Below are positions 43,527 through 53,962 of a stretch of DNA of 64,000 bases, in pieces (within the stretch, counting starts at the first letter, position 1; the number at the start of each line of letters is the position of its first letter). This DNA is from Azonexus sp. Its GTDB lineage: Bacteria; Pseudomonadota; Gammaproteobacteria; Burkholderiales; Rhodocyclaceae. The translations under genes were made by a program, and so were the position numbers. The stretch is from contig JAIRKE010000054.1 in assembly GCA_031260295.1 (NCBI GenBank), positions 62,001-126,000 of the forward strand, given 5' to 3'. Below the pieces are notes generated by a model. It was not told the DNA's origin and did no database searches. It worked only from the letters and a program-made list of their open reading frames with translations.

Positions 43527-44387
43527 ATGACCCAAGCTATGGCGCTTCCCATCCCTGTAGCAGTCGGCAATATCGACGCCTATATCCAGGCGGCGAACCG
43601 TTACCCGATGCTGTCCGAGACGGAAGAGACACGGCTGGCCGAGCGTTTCCACAACGAAGACAATGTCGAAGCGGCACGGCAACTCGTGCTCTCCCATCTG
43701 CGTCTCGTCATTTCCATCGCCCGGGGCTATCTCGGCTACGGCTTGCCGCACGCCGACCTGATCCAGGAAGGCAACATCGGCCTGATGAAGGCGGTCAAGC
43801 GCTTCGACCCGGCGCGCGGCGTGCGCTTGGTGTCGTTCGCCATGCACTGGATCAAGGCCGAGATTCACGAGTACATCTTGAAGAACTGGCGGCTGGTCAA
43901 GGTCGCCACGACCAAGGCGCAACGCAAGCTGTTCTTCAACCTGCGCAGCCTGAAGAGCGATTACGAGGGCGTCAATACGCTATCCGGTTCGCAGGCGGCG
44001 GAAGTTGCGGCGCGCCTCGGCGTCAAGCGCGACGAAGTGGTCGAGATGGAAACCCGACTGAGCGGCCGCGACCTGGCGCTGGAAGGCAGCCCGGACGATG
44101 GCGACGATGCTTTCGCGCCGATCGACTACCTGGCCGATTCGCACTTTGAGCCGACCCGCGTCATCGAAAACAAGGCCGTCGCCCGCTTGCAGGAAGAAGG
44201 CTTGCAGGAAGCGCTAGCGACCCTTGACCCGCGCAGCCGGCGGATCGTCGAAGCACGCTGGCTGCATGACGGCGAGGCGGCGACGCTGCACGAACTGGCA
44301 GCCGAATTCGCCGTCTCGGCGGAGCGCATCCGCCAGATCGAGGCCAAGGCCCTGCAGAAGATGCGCGGCGTGCTGACGCCGGCCTAA
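43527..44387 (+). CDS. rpoH: RNA polymerase heat-shock sigma factor (sigma-32)
   Basis: Directs transcription of heat-shock genes. The 286-residue protein has sigma region 1.2 (YPMLSETEETRLAER), region 2 with DLIQEGNIGLMKAVKRFDP and the -10-recognition segment SFAMHWIKAEIHEY, the RpoH box QRKLFFNLRSLK, and region 4.2 LHELAAEFAVSAERIRQIEAKALQKM. AAGGA precedes the ATG. The CIRCE element upstream means HrcA controls this sigma factor, so the two heat-shock circuits are layered. Confidence 0.96.
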   Translation: MTQAMALPIPVAVGNIDAYIQAANRYPMLSETEETRLAERFHNEDNVEAARQLVLSHLRLVISIARGYLGYGLPHADLIQEGNIGLMKAVKRFDPARGVRLVSFAMHWIKAEIHEYILKNWRLVKVATTKAQRKLFFNLRSLKSDYEGVNTLSGSQAAEVAARLGVKRDEVVEMETRLSGRDLALEGSPDDGDDAFAPIDYLADSHFEPTRVIENKAVARLQEEGLQEALATLDPRSRRIVEARWLHDGEAATLHELAAEFAVSAERIRQIEAKALQKMRGVLTPA

Positions 44388-44408
44388 GCGGCGATCACGC
44401 TGACAAAG

Positions 44409-44433
44409 CAAAGGGAGCCGACGGCTCCCTTTG
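44409..44433. terminator. Bidirectional hairpin between rpoH and napB
   Basis: A perfect 12-base inverted repeat (CAAAGGGAGCCG / CGGCTCCCTTTG, one central base) lies between the convergent ends of rpoH and napB. The A/T ends give short T-runs in both directions, fitting a shared terminator. Confidence 0.7.
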
Positions 44434-44454
44434 TCGTTAACGCCGCGCTTGGTT

Positions 44455-44931
44455 CTACTTGCCGCCCTTGCCGGCAACGATGTCGCCCTTGAAATCATTG
44501 TCGACCAGCGGTGGCGCGTCGACCTGCGGCACATGGCACTGGGTGCAGTTGTGGCGGGCCGCGGCGGCAGCCGGCAACAGCTTGCCGTCGCGGTCGTAGA
44601 AGTGGCTGTCGCCGACCTTCGGCGCCTTCTTCTGCTTATAGGTGTCAGCGCCATGGCAGGTCAAGCACTGGTTCTCCTCCAGCGTGATCTCGTCGAAATT
44701 CTCGACGGCATGCGGAATGACCGGCGGCTGATCGCGGAAGGTGCGCGCCACCATATCCTGGCCGCCCGGCTTGCCGCCAAGGTATTTCTTGGCTGCCGGG
44801 GCCGGGTCGCCAGCAGCCACGTCGGCCCCGCGTATCGGGACCGGCCCCTGCTGGGCCAGCGCCGGTTGGGCCAGGGTCCAGCAGGCGGCGGCCGCCAGCG
44901 TGGCAAATGTCATTTTCACGGTCTGTTTCAT
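44455..44931 (-). CDS. napB: Periplasmic nitrate reductase, diheme cytochrome c subunit
   Basis: Passes electrons to NapA in the periplasm. The 158-residue protein has a Sec signal peptide (LAQPALAQ) and two heme c sites, CLTCH and CTQCH. ATG 44931 follows AGGAGG. Last gene of napDAGHB. Confidence 0.95.
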   Translation of the reverse strand: MKQTVKMTFATLAAAACWTLAQPALAQQGPVPIRGADVAAGDPAPAAKKYLGGKPGGQDMVARTFRDQPPVIPHAVENFDEITLEENQCLTCHGADTYKQKKAPKVGDSHFYDRDGKLLPAAAAARHNCTQCHVPQVDAPPLVDNDFKGDIVAGKGGK

Positions 44932-44960
44932 GGTGGCGCTCCTCCTCAAACACTCGCAGA

Positions 44961-45851
44961 TCAGTCGGTCGCGGGCGCCGCCGACGGCACCGTCGAAACC
45001 GGGTTATTGAAACGCAGGTCGAAGGCGAATACATCCTTCGAGCAAACATCGATGCAACGGCCGCAGTTGGTGCAGTTCGCGGCCAGGATCACCGGCCCGA
45101 CGCCCTGCGCCTCGCCCTTCAACGCCGGACGGATCACCTGCGGCTCGGGGCAGACTTCGAAGCAATCCATGCAGTCGTTGCAGGCCTGGCGGGCCGGGGC
45201 CGAGACGCGCAACAGCGACCAGCGACCGAGCAGGCTGTAAAAAGCGCCGACCGGACAGAGATGGCCGCACCAGCCGCGACTCATCACGAACAGGTCGAAT
45301 AGGAAGACGGCCAGGACAACGGTCCAGGCAGCGCCGATGCCGAAGATCAGGCCACGGTGCAGCATCGAGACCGGATTGACCAATTCCCACAGCAGCGCCC
45401 CGGTCAGTACCGAGCCGACCAGCACCATGCCCAGGATCCAGTAACGGCTGGCCCGCGAAATGTGAGCGCTGCCCTTGATGCCGAGCCGGCCACGCAGCCA
45501 GCCGGCGGCGTCGGTGACCATGTTCACCGGACACACCCAGCTACAGTAGAGACGCCCGCCGAATAGCAGGTAGAACAGCGTCACGATAGCCACACCGACC
45601 AGCCCCAGGGTTTCCGGCAGGTGGCCGGTCAGCACCGATTGCAGCGCGACAAAGGGGTCGGTCAGCGGCAGGATGTCGAGCGTATAGCTGTAGTTGAGAT
45701 TGCCCTTGACGATCCAGATACCGGCCAGCGGGCCGAGCAGGAACAGGGCCAGAATGCCGAGCTGCGTCACGCGGCGCAGGATCAGCCAGCGGTGGGCTTC
45801 AAGCCAGCCCTTCGCGGCCACTGCCTCGGCTCCGATGCGCTGGCGGCTCAT
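44961..45851 (-). CDS. napH: Quinol dehydrogenase membrane component NapH
   Basis: Membrane iron-sulfur protein that with NapG moves electrons from quinol to the nitrate reductase. The 296-residue protein has four membrane helices, the cytoplasmic-side cysteine motif [12 protein letters not shown] and a second cysteine motif in [10 protein letters not shown], and two C-terminal [4Fe-4S] sites ([12 protein letters not shown] and [11 protein letters not shown]). It overlaps napG by four bases. Confidence 0.95.
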   Translation of the reverse strand: MSRQRIGAEAVAAKGWLEAHRWLILRRVTQLGILALFLLGPLAGIWIVKGNLNYSYTLDILPLTDPFVALQSVLTGHLPETLGLVGVAIVTLFYLLFGGRLYCSWVCPVNMVTDAAGWLRGRLGIKGSAHISRASRYWILGMVLVGSVLTGALLWELVNPVSMLHRGLIFGIGAAWTVVLAVFLFDLFVMSRGWCGHLCPVGAFYSLLGRWSLLRVSAPARQACNDCMDCFEVCPEPQVIRPALKGEAQGVGPVILAANCTNCGRCIDVCSKDVFAFDLRFNNPVSTVPSAAPATD

Positions 45852-46732
45852 GGCGGGTCTCCCAGGCCCGGCGGCAGGCTCGGGATGGATGTTCCGTCAC
45901 CTGAGGACAGACTGCGCGCCGGGGGTTCCGTCATGCCCGAAGCCGGATCGTAATGGCCGGGCAGCTTGAAACCTTCCGGCATGCGGTCGGGCATGTCGAT
46001 CATTTGCGATTCATCGATCAACGAACGACCGGCCTTTTTCTGTTCTTCCCAGCCAATACGGTAGTGGCTGCCGATTTCGCCCTTGGCCAGGGCCGGCGGC
46101 AGCACGCGAATGGCCGCTTCCTGCAATACGCAAGCCTGCTCGCACTTGCCGCAGCCGGTGCAGTACTCGGAATGCACTGTCGGCAGGAGCATCGCATGCC
46201 GACCGGTGCGCTGGTTCGACTGGTGAACAAGAGTGATCGCCTTGTCGATCACCGGGCAGACGCGGTAGCAGACATCGCAGCGCAGGCCGAGGAAATTGAG
46301 ACAGGTCTCCTGGTCGATCAGCACCGCGATGCCCATCTTCGCCTCGTCGATGTCGGTCAGCGAGTGATCGAGGGCGCCGGTCGGGCAGGCCTTGATGCAG
46401 GGGATGTCCTCGCACATCTCGCAGGGAATCTGGCGCGCCGTGAAATAAGGGGTACCGGTGGCGACCGGCTCTTCTGGTTTGGCGAGGACGAGCGTGTCGT
46501 AGGGGCAATCGCGCACACACAGGCCACAGCGGATGCAGGCGCCGAGGAAATCATCCTCGGCCAGGGCGCCGGGCGGGCGCAAGGCCAGCGCCGGCAAGGC
46601 CCGTGACTGCTTGGCGTACAGTCCGAGGCCGAGGCCGAGCAGACCGACGCCGCAAGCCATGCGGGCCGAGTCGAAGAGAAACTGCCGGCGGGCGGCATTG
46701 CTTTTCGGGGTTGATGCTTTCATATCACTCAT
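45848..46732 (-). CDS. napG: Periplasmic ferredoxin-type protein NapG
   Basis: Tat-exported electron carrier working with NapH. The 294-residue protein has a twin-arginine signal ([10 protein letters not shown]) and four [4Fe-4S] binding sites: [43 protein letters not shown] and [12 protein letters not shown] second ATG three codons in is possible. The C-terminal 60 residues are proline-rich and longer than in E. coli NapG (231 residues). Confidence 0.94.
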   Translation of the reverse strand: MSDMKASTPKSNAARRQFLFDSARMACGVGLLGLGLGLYAKQSRALPALALRPPGALAEDDFLGACIRCGLCVRDCPYDTLVLAKPEEPVATGTPYFTARQIPCEMCEDIPCIKACPTGALDHSLTDIDEAKMGIAVLIDQETCLNFLGLRCDVCYRVCPVIDKAITLVHQSNQRTGRHAMLLPTVHSEYCTGCGKCEQACVLQEAAIRVLPPALAKGEIGSHYRIGWEEQKKAGRSLIDESQMIDMPDRMPEGFKLPGHYDPASGMTEPPARSLSSGDGTSIPSLPPGLGDPP

Positions 46733-46805
46733 GTTCCGGTCGGGCCGGCGCGAACGGGCCCCTTACCCGCCTGCGCCGGCACTTCCCACGTGCCACGTCG
46801 AATCG

Positions 46806-49355
46806 TCAGGCCTTGACCACCTTGCAGGCGCACTTCTTGAAGTCCGTTTCCTTCGACAACGGACAGGTGGCATCCAGGGTCAGCTTGTTGACCATCCGGT
46901 GCTCATCGAAGAAGGGCACGAAGACCAGGCCCTGCGGCGGCTTATTGCGGCCGCGTGTTTCCACGCGCAACTGGATCTCGCCACGCCGGGAGGACAGCTT
47001 GACCACGTCGTTGCGGTTGAGGCCGCGGCTCTTGGCGTCTTCCGGATGCATGAAGACCACCGCGTCGGGCACCGCCTTGTACAGCTCGGGCACGCGCCGG
47101 GTCATCGAACCGGTGTGCCAGTGCTCCAGCACGCGGCCGGTGCACAGCCACAGGTCGTATTCGCTATCCGGTGATTCGGCGGCCGGCTGCCAGGGCAGCG
47201 CGAAGGCCACCGCCTTGCCGTCCGCGTGGCCGTAGAAACGCACGCCCTCGCCCTTCGGCACATAACCGTCGAAGCCCTCACGGAAGCGCCACAGCGTCTC
47301 CTGGCCATCGGTGACCGGCCAGCGCAGACCGCGCGCCTTGTGATAGGAGTCGAAGTAAGCCAGATCGTGGTGGTGGCCCCGGCCGAAAGCGGCGTATTCC
47401 TCGAATAGACCCTTCTGCACATAGAAACCGAAGGCCTGCGACTCGTCGTTCATGTAGTTCTTGATGGCGTGGGCATTGACCTTGGCCACCTCGTCCAATC
47501 CCCAGCGGGTGGTGTCCGCATTGGCGAAGAGCACGTCGTACAGCGTCTTACCTTTGTACTCCGGTGCCTTGTCGAGCACCTCGGCCGGCCACACGTCGTC
47601 GGTCTTGAAACGCTTGGAGAACTCGATGTACTGCCACAGGTCCGACTTGGACTCGCCCGGCGCCTTGACCTGCTGGCGCCAGAACTGGCCGCGACGCTCG
47701 GCGTTGCCGTAGGCGCCTTCCTTCTCCATCCACATCGCCGTCGGCAGGATCAGGTCGGACGACATCGCGGAGACGGTCGGATAGGCATCGGAACACACCA
47801 CGAAGACCTTAGGATTGCGCCAGCCCGGATAAATTTCATCATTGACGTTCGGACCGGCCTGCATGTTGTTGGTGGTGGTTCCCCAGAAGAAAGCGAGTTT
47901 GCCGTCCTTCATCGCCCGCGACTGAGCCACGGCATGCAGGCCGACCCAGTCGGGAATGGTCCCGGCCGGCAGTTTCCAGAGCTGCTCGGTACGCTCGCGG
48001 TGCTTCGGATCGGTAACGACCATGTCGGCCGGCAAGCGGTGGGCAAAGGTACCGACCTCGCGCGCCGTGCCGCAGGCCGATGGCTGGCCGGTCAGCGAGA
48101 ACGGGCTGTTGCCCGGCTCGGAAATCTTGCCGACCAAGAGGTGCACGTTGTAGATCATGTTGTTGACCCAGGTACCGCGCACGTGCTGGTTGAAACCCAT
48201 GGTCCAGAACGAGGTGACTTTGACCTTGGGATCGGCGTAGGCCTTGGCCAGCAGCTCCAGGCGGTCCTTCGGCACGCCCGAGAGTTCGTGCGCCTTGTCC
48301 AGGGTGTACTCGGAGACGAATTGCGCGAATTCATCGAAGCTGATGTCGCTGGCCGCCATCGGGTTGCCCTTGGGCTTGCCTTCCGGGCCGGGGTAGCCGT
48401 TGTTGCCGGCGGCCTGCTCCAGCGGGTGATTCGGCCGCAAGCCGTAGCCGATGTCGGTCACGCCCTTCTTGAACCTGACATGCTTGGCCACGAAATCCTT
48501 GTTGACCGCGCCATTCTGGATCAGGTAATTGGCGATGTAATTGAGGATTGCCAAGTCGGAGTTGGGCTTGAAGATCAACTCGCTATCGGCCAGTTCGCAG
48601 GAACGGTGGGTGAAGGTCGACAACACATGAATGCGGACATGCTTGGCGGTCAACCGGCGGTCGGTGATGCGCGACCACAGGATCGGGTGCATCTCGGCCA
48701 TGTTCGAGCCCCACAGCGCGAACACGTCGGCATGCTCGATATCGTCGTAACAGCCCATCGGCTCATCGATGCCGAAGGTGCGCATGAAGCCGACAACGGC
48801 CGAAGCCATGCAGTGACGGGCGTTCGGATCAAGGTTGTTGGAGCGGAAACCAGCCTTGAACAGCTTGGCGGCGGCATAGCCTTCCCACACCGTCCATTGG
48901 CCGGAACCGAACATACAGATGTTCTTCGGTCCACCTTCCTTCAGCGCCGTCCTGACCTTCTCTTCCATGATGTCGAAAGCCTGTTTCCAGGTGATCGGCT
49001 GGAACTGGCCGTTCTTGTCGTACTTGCCATCCTTCATGCGCAGCAAGGGCGTCTTCAGGCGATCGTGGCCGTACTGGATCTTCGACAGGAAATAACCTTT
49101 GATGCAGTTCAGGCCGCGATTGACCGGCGCCTCGGGATCGCCTTGCGTCGCGACGATGCGCCCGTCGCGGGTACCGACCAGCACCCCGCAGCCGGTGCCG
49201 CAATAGCGGCAGACGCCCTTGTCCCAACGCACGCCGTCGTCGCCGCGCGGCTGCTGCGCCAGCGCGGCGCCGGGCACGCCGATGCCGGCCGCGGCGGCGG
49301 CTGCCGCAACAGCATTGCTCTTGATGAAATCGCGGCGGGTCACTTTCATGTCCAT
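46806..49355 (-). CDS. napA: Periplasmic nitrate reductase catalytic subunit
   Basis: Molybdenum bis-MGD enzyme reducing nitrate to nitrite in the periplasm. The 849-residue protein has a Tat signal (TRRDFIKSN), the N-terminal [4Fe-4S] site [16 protein letters not shown], the molybdenum-ligand Cys in [10 protein letters not shown] and the MGD-binding C-terminal domain. ATG 49355 follows GGAGG; the further upstream frame overlaps napD. Directly after napD, its chaperone. Confidence 0.97.
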   Translation of the reverse strand: MDMKVTRRDFIKSNAVAAAAAAAGIGVPGAALAQQPRGDDGVRWDKGVCRYCGTGCGVLVGTRDGRIVATQGDPEAPVNRGLNCIKGYFLSKIQYGHDRLKTPLLRMKDGKYDKNGQFQPITWKQAFDIMEEKVRTALKEGGPKNICMFGSGQWTVWEGYAAAKLFKAGFRSNNLDPNARHCMASAVVGFMRTFGIDEPMGCYDDIEHADVFALWGSNMAEMHPILWSRITDRRLTAKHVRIHVLSTFTHRSCELADSELIFKPNSDLAILNYIANYLIQNGAVNKDFVAKHVRFKKGVTDIGYGLRPNHPLEQAAGNNGYPGPEGKPKGNPMAASDISFDEFAQFVSEYTLDKAHELSGVPKDRLELLAKAYADPKVKVTSFWTMGFNQHVRGTWVNNMIYNVHLLVGKISEPGNSPFSLTGQPSACGTAREVGTFAHRLPADMVVTDPKHRERTEQLWKLPAGTIPDWVGLHAVAQSRAMKDGKLAFFWGTTTNNMQAGPNVNDEIYPGWRNPKVFVVCSDAYPTVSAMSSDLILPTAMWMEKEGAYGNAERRGQFWRQQVKAPGESKSDLWQYIEFSKRFKTDDVWPAEVLDKAPEYKGKTLYDVLFANADTTRWGLDEVAKVNAHAIKNYMNDESQAFGFYVQKGLFEEYAAFGRGHHHDLAYFDSYHKARGLRWPVTDGQETLWRFREGFDGYVPKGEGVRFYGHADGKAVAFALPWQPAAESPDSEYDLWLCTGRVLEHWHTGSMTRRVPELYKAVPDAVVFMHPEDAKSRGLNRNDVVKLSSRRGEIQLRVETRGRNKPPQGLVFVPFFDEHRMVNKLTLDATCPLSKETDFKKCACKVVKA

Positions 49356-49356
49356 C

Positions 49357-49629
49357 TCAGGCCTCCTCATCTGGATCGGTTTCGTACTGGTGATACACCA
49401 GCGATGCCGCGAGAACGCCCGGCAACTGGCGGATCGTTTCAAAATGGGAAAGGGTGACATCGTCGCCGACGGATTCGATACTGACGATCATCCGTCCGTC
49501 GGCGGCGACAGTATGGACTTCAACACCGGGCAACTCGGCCAGGGCACGCTGCACATCAGCCGATTGCGCCGGCAATGCGCTGACGATGACGCTGGAAATG
49601 TGAATGCCTGGAGAAGCCTCTAAGTCCAT
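49357..49629 (-). CDS. napD: NapA signal-peptide-binding chaperone
   Basis: Cytoplasmic chaperone that binds the NapA Tat signal peptide during cofactor insertion. The 90-residue protein shows the ferredoxin-like fold pattern [29 protein letters not shown]. First gene of napDAGHB; no napC, napE or napF is present in the cluster. Confidence 0.9.
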   Translation of the reverse strand: MDLEASPGIHISSVIVSALPAQSADVQRALAELPGVEVHTVAADGRMIVSIESVGDDVTLSHFETIRQLPGVLAASLVYHQYETDPDEEA

Positions 49630-49646
49630 ACCATGCCTTTTTGTCT

Positions 49647-49666
49647 GGTAGCCTGCGCAGGCTACC
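49647..49666. repeat. Perfect 20-base palindrome in the napD leader
   Basis: GGTAGCCTGCGCAGGCTACC reads the same on both strands. It lies 17 bases before the napD ATG, between the FNR-type site and the gene. It could be an operator or an RNA hairpin affecting translation; no T-run follows, so it is not a typical terminator. Confidence 0.65.
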
Positions 49667-49734
49667 CATCCGCCAAGCCAGTTCTTTAGCCTGGATCAAA
49701 GCTTCGGAATAACCCCGGTTTTTGTGGGTCAATG

Positions 49735-49748
49735 TTGACCCAGGTCAA
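49735..49748 (-). promoter_or_regulatory. FNR/DNR-type site upstream of napDAGHB
   Basis: TTGAC-CCAG-GTCAA is a perfectly symmetric match to the FNR-family pattern (TTGAT-N4-ATCAA with C/G in the innermost arm base). Centre about 112 bases before napD, compatible with an activator at -41.5 if the transcript starts near 49700. It overlaps a second palindrome (GGTCAATGTTGACC, 49727-49740). Confidence 0.55.
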
Positions 49749-49756
49749 CCTGCGGC

Positions 49757-50533
49757 TCAGCCCGCGCTTGAGTTCATTCCCGGCACAACCCGGCGGATGT
49801 TCTCGGCTGTCATGGTCGCCACAGCCGCGACCGAAACACCGCGCAAACCGGCCAGCACGGCTGCGATGCGCGGCAACTCGGCGGGCTGGTTGCGCGCGCC
49901 GCCGAGCCAGGCGGGCGGTATGTCGGGAGCGTCGGTTTCGAGCGCGATGGCGCTGTCCGGCAGCGTCGCCGCCAGGTGGCGGATATGCGTCGAACCGCTG
50001 AAGGTCATGGCGCCGCCGAAACCGAGGACGAAGCCAAGCTTGATGAATTCATCGGCCTGCTGCCGGCTGCCGTTGAAGGCATGGGCAATGCCGCCGGGCA
50101 CGCGGATGCGGCGCAGTTGCTTGAGCACGGCGTCGATCGCCCGGCGCGCGTGCACCACCACCGGCAAGCCGAATTCGCGAGCCAGCTTCAGTTGTTCGAC
50201 GAAGAAAAATTCCTGGCGCTGCGGGTCGACATCGGCGACGTAGTGATCGAGACCAATCTCGCCGACTGCCACCGGCCGCTCGGCAGCCAGCCACTGGCGC
50301 AACACGGCAAGATCGCTTTCTTGTGCATTGTTCACGTATAGCGGATGAATGCCGTAGGCGGCCACACAACCGGGATAACACAGCACGCAGTCGCGCACGG
50401 CGGAAAAATTGCCGACCGCCACGGCCGGCACCAGCATGCGCTCGACACCGCCGGCCAGCGCCGCGGCATGCACGGCATCGCGGTCGTCGGCAAATTCGTC
50501 GGCGTCGAGATGACAGTGGCTGTCGATCAACAT
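49757..50533 (-). CDS. TatD-family metal-dependent hydrolase (DNase)
   Basis: Amidohydrolase-fold nuclease of 258 residues. Metal ligands are visible in DSHCHLDADEF, VGEIGLDHY, VVVHARRA, IAHAFNGS and ETDAPD. Proteins of this family act in DNA repair and 3'-5' trimming. The ATG at 50533 starts the metal-binding strand and overlaps the end of dadA; the longer upstream frame is a dadA shadow. Confidence 0.9.
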   Translation of the reverse strand: MLIDSHCHLDADEFADDRDAVHAAALAGGVERMLVPAVAVGNFSAVRDCVLCYPGCVAAYGIHPLYVNNAQESDLAVLRQWLAAERPVAVGEIGLDHYVADVDPQRQEFFFVEQLKLAREFGLPVVVHARRAIDAVLKQLRRIRVPGGIAHAFNGSRQQADEFIKLGFVLGFGGAMTFSGSTHIRHLAATLPDSAIALETDAPDIPPAWLGGARNQPAELPRIAAVLAGLRGVSVAAVATMTAENIRRVVPGMNSSAG

Positions 50534-51780
50534 CCGAGGAAAGGGAACTCGGGCTCCGGACGCCGCCCTTCGATCAGGTCGGCCAGCGCCACCGCCGAAC
50601 CGCAGGCCATGGTCCAGCCGAGCGTGCCGTGGCCGGTATTGAGCCACAGGTTGGTGTAGCGGCTGCGGCCAATCAGCGGCCGGTTGGACGGCGTCGCCGG
50701 CCGCAGGCCGCACCAGAATTGCGCCGGTCCGGCGCTCTCCAGGCACGGGAACAGTTGGTGAACGCGCTGCAGCAACGCTTGGCAGCGGACCTCGTCGAGT
50801 TCCAGGTTGTAGCCGTTGAATTCGGCGGTACCGGCCACGCGCAAGCGGTCGCCGAGACGGGAGAAGACCAGCCGGTGCTCGTCATCGGTCAGGGAGACAC
50901 AGGGTGCCCGGGATCCACCAGTCAGCGGCAGAGTCACCGAGTAACCCTTGGCCGGGTAGACCGGAATGCCGATGCCGAGCGGCTTGAGCAGCAGTGGCGA
51001 GTAGCTGCCGAGCGCGACGACGTAGGCGTCGGCGGTCAGCAGTTCGTCGCCGGCCGGCCCGTGCACGACGACACCGGCCAGTTGGCGGCCGCCTGGCGCC
51101 AGCTTGTCGATGCGCAGGCCATGGCGGAACACGGCACCGGCCTCGGCGGCGCGGGCGGCCAGCGCCTGGGTGAAGCGGTGGGCATCGCCCGATTCATCGG
51201 CGCGTGTGTAATCGCCGCCGACCAGTAGGTGTCGGGCATCGGCTAGGGCAGGCTCGATCTCCAGGCAGGTGTCGGCATCGACGGTTTCGCGCTCGACGCC
51301 GAAAGCACGCATGGTCCGCGCCGCCGCGCAGGCGGCAGCGAACTCCTGACGGTCGGTATAGATATGCAGAATGCCGTGTTCCAACTGGTCATATTGCAAC
51401 CCCAGTTCGGCGCGCAACAGGCCGAGCTGGCGCCGGCTGTACAGCGCCAGGGCGACGATCGCCGCGATGTTGCGGCGGGTGGCACCGGGCCAGCATTCGC
51501 CGAGAAAGCGCAGGCCCCAGGCCAGTTGCGCCGGATCGGCGCGCCAGCGCCAGAGCAAGGGGGCATCCTGGCGCCCCAGCCATTTGCGCAGGCGGGCCAA
51601 AACATGCGGATTGGCCCATGGTTCGGCATGCGAAACGGAAATCTGGCCGCCATTGGCGAAACTGGTTTCCATGCCGGCCTGCGGCTGGCGGTCGACCACG
51701 GTGACCTGATGCCCGGCTCGTGTCAGGTACCACGCAGTCGTCGTACCGACAACGCCAGCGCCCAGCACCAGTATTTTCAA
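50527..51780 (-). CDS. dadA: D-amino acid dehydrogenase
   Basis: FAD enzyme oxidising D-amino acids (chiefly D-alanine) to oxoacids at the inner membrane. The 417 residues start LKILVLGAGVVGTTTAWYL (Rossmann FAD motif) and include ETSFANGGQISVSHAEPWANP, typical of DadA. I prefer the TTG at 51780, eight bases beyond the spoT stop, because it aligns with the family start; an in-frame ATG at 51828 would overlap spoT by 41 bases. The end overlaps tatD by seven bases. Confidence 0.9.
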   Translation of the reverse strand: MKILVLGAGVVGTTTAWYLTRAGHQVTVVDRQPQAGMETSFANGGQISVSHAEPWANPHVLARLRKWLGRQDAPLLWRWRADPAQLAWGLRFLGECWPGATRRNIAAIVALALYSRRQLGLLRAELGLQYDQLEHGILHIYTDRQEFAAACAAARTMRAFGVERETVDADTCLEIEPALADARHLLVGGDYTRADESGDAHRFTQALAARAAEAGAVFRHGLRIDKLAPGGRQLAGVVVHGPAGDELLTADAYVVALGSYSPLLLKPLGIGIPVYPAKGYSVTLPLTGGSRAPCVSLTDDEHRLVFSRLGDRLRVAGTAEFNGYNLELDEVRCQALLQRVHQLFPCLESAGPAQFWCGLRPATPSNRPLIGRSRYTNLWLNTGHGTLGWTMACGSAVALADLIEGRRPEPEFPFLGC

Positions 51781-51787
51781 GCCGGCC

Positions 51788-53941
51788 TCACGTCTCGCTA
51801 CCCCGTTCGCGGGCGATGCGGCTGACATCGGGAATATGGCGCATGCCGCGCATCACGGCCGCCAGATGGGTACGGTGGGAAACCTGGATGGTGAAGTGCA
51901 ACAGCATGAACATGCGTTCTGGATCGGTATCCATCGACACGTACTCGATGTTCGAGCCGGCCTCGGCGATCGCCGCCGCGACTTGGCCGAGCACACCGCG
52001 GGTCTTCTTGACCTCGACCTTGATGCGGACGTCGAACAGCTTGCCCTCCTCCGGCTCCCACTCGACGTCGATCCATTTCTGCGGTTCCGCCGAACGCGAC
52101 CTGCGGATCGTCGGGCAGTCGTGGGCATGGATGACCAAGCCGGTCCCCTTGCGGATCGAACCAACGATCGGATCGCCGGGAATCGGCTGGCAGCAGCGGG
52201 CAAGCTGGATGGCCATGCCTTCGGTACCGTGGATGGCCAACGTCATGCCGCTTGGGGTTTCCGTCACTAGGTTCTCGCGCGCCAGCAGGCGGCGAGCAAC
52301 CACCGAGGGTAGGCGCTTGCCGAGACCGATCTCGGCATAGACCTCCTCGATTGATTTCTGGCCGCCAGACTTGACCAGCTGATCCCAGGCATCGGCCGGA
52401 ATCGAGATCGGCACCACACCAAGCGACAGCAGTTCCTGGCGCAGCAGGCGCTCGCCGAGGCGGGCCGATTCCTCGTTGCGCATGGTGCGCAGGAAATGGC
52501 GAATCTTGCTACGCGCCCGGCCGGTCTTGACGTAGGTCAGCCACGCCGGATTGGGCGTCGCCTGCAGCGAGGTGATGATCTCGACCAGATCGCCGTTGCG
52601 CAGTTCTGTGCGCAACGGCGCCAGTTCGTGATTGACACGCGCCGCCGAGCAGTGGTGACCGACATCGGTATGCACCGCATAAGCAAAATCGACCACCGTG
52701 GCACCGGCCGGCATGGCCATGATCCGGCCCTTGGGCGTGAATACGTAGACTTCGTCGGGAAACAGGTCAATCTTGACGTTCTCGAAGAACTCGGCGGAAT
52801 CGCTGCCCTGCATTTCGAGCAGCGACTCCAGCCACTTGTGCGTCTTGACCTGCAGGTCGGCCCCGCTCTCCTCGCTGTCCTTGTACAGCCAATGCGCAGC
52901 CACGCCTTCCTGGGCAACGTTGTGCATCTCGCGGGTGCGAATCTGCACTTCGACCGGCGTGCCGTAGGGGCCAATCAGCGTGGTATGCAGCGACTGGTAG
53001 CCATTGGCCTTGGGAATCGCCACGTAGTCCTTGAACTTGCCGGGGACCGGCTTGTACAGTGCGTGCAGTGCGCCGAGCGCCAGGTAGCAGGTGGGTACGT
53101 TGTCGACGACGACACGGAAGCCGTAGATGTCGAGCACCTGCGAGAAGGACAACTGCTTGTCCTTCATCTTGCGGAAAATCGAATACAGGCTCTTCTCGCG
53201 GCCGAACACCTCGGCGCGCAGGCCGGCGCTCTCCAGCTTGCCCTTGATGCCATCGAGAATCCGCGTCAGCAACTCGCGGCGGTTGCCGTGCGCCGCCTTC
53301 AGCGCCTTGGCCAGGACTTCCGCCCGGTGCGGATAGAGCAGCCGAAAGCAGATATCCTGCAGCTCACGGTAGAGTTTGTTGAGACCCAGGCGCAACGCGA
53401 TCGGGGCGTAAATTTCCAGCGTCTCACGCGCAATCCGGGCGCGCTTGTCGGCGCGCATCGCCGACATCGTTCGCAGGTTGTGCTGGCGGTCGGCCAGCTT
53501 GATGAGCACGACGCGCAGATCGCGCGCCATGGCCATCAGCATCTTGCGGAAATTTTCCGCCTGCGCCTCCTGATAGGAGGCGAACTCCATCTTGTCGAGC
53601 TTGGACAGGCCGTCGACCAGTTCGGCGACTTCCTTGCCAAAGCGCTCGGCCAGTTCCGACTTGGTGGCGCCGGTATCCTCGAGCACGTCGTGCAGCAGCG
53701 CGGCGCAAACCGCCTCGGCATCCATGCGCCAGCCGACGACGGCGCTGGCCACGGCCAGCGGATGGGTGACGTAGGGCTCGCCCGACATCCGCGTCTGGCT
53801 CGCATGGGCGCGCGCGGCGAAGGCGTAGGCCGCCTTGATGCGCTCTACATCGACCGGGGAAAGATAATCGAGACTATCGAGGAAGACCTGGTAAGCGGGT
53901 TCCTCGGGCATGGGTGGCGCAATGGATGGCTGCGAATCCAT
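51788..53941 (-). CDS. spoT: Bifunctional (p)ppGpp synthetase/hydrolase
   Basis: Stringent-response enzyme making and degrading (p)ppGpp. The 717 residues show the HD hydrolase domain (RMSGEPYVTHPLAVA, LLHDVLEDT), the synthetase domain (KDYVAIPKANGYQSLHT, VEVQIRT), a TGS domain (VYVFTPKGRIMAMPAGATVVDFAYAVH, in part) and a C-terminal ACT domain. Both active sites look intact, so it is a Rel/SpoT-type bifunctional protein. Follows rpoZ in the conserved gmk-rpoZ-spoT order. Confidence 0.95.
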   Translation of the reverse strand: MDSQPSIAPPMPEEPAYQVFLDSLDYLSPVDVERIKAAYAFAARAHASQTRMSGEPYVTHPLAVASAVVGWRMDAEAVCAALLHDVLEDTGATKSELAERFGKEVAELVDGLSKLDKMEFASYQEAQAENFRKMLMAMARDLRVVLIKLADRQHNLRTMSAMRADKRARIARETLEIYAPIALRLGLNKLYRELQDICFRLLYPHRAEVLAKALKAAHGNRRELLTRILDGIKGKLESAGLRAEVFGREKSLYSIFRKMKDKQLSFSQVLDIYGFRVVVDNVPTCYLALGALHALYKPVPGKFKDYVAIPKANGYQSLHTTLIGPYGTPVEVQIRTREMHNVAQEGVAAHWLYKDSEESGADLQVKTHKWLESLLEMQGSDSAEFFENVKIDLFPDEVYVFTPKGRIMAMPAGATVVDFAYAVHTDVGHHCSAARVNHELAPLRTELRNGDLVEIITSLQATPNPAWLTYVKTGRARSKIRHFLRTMRNEESARLGERLLRQELLSLGVVPISIPADAWDQLVKSGGQKSIEEVYAEIGLGKRLPSVVARRLLARENLVTETPSGMTLAIHGTEGMAIQLARCCQPIPGDPIVGSIRKGTGLVIHAHDCPTIRRSRSAEPQKWIDVEWEPEEGKLFDVRIKVEVKKTRGVLGQVAAAIAEAGSNIEYVSMDTDPERMFMLLHFTIQVSHRTHLAAVMRGMRHIPDVSRIARERGSET

Positions 53942-53962
53942 CAGGCGTCACCGCTGCGGTTT

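Noticed and set aside
47469-49457. Plus-strand open frame of 662 codons opposite napA
   Set aside because: Complete overlap with napA, which has Tat, Fe-S and Mo-site motifs; the antisense product has no recognisable domain.
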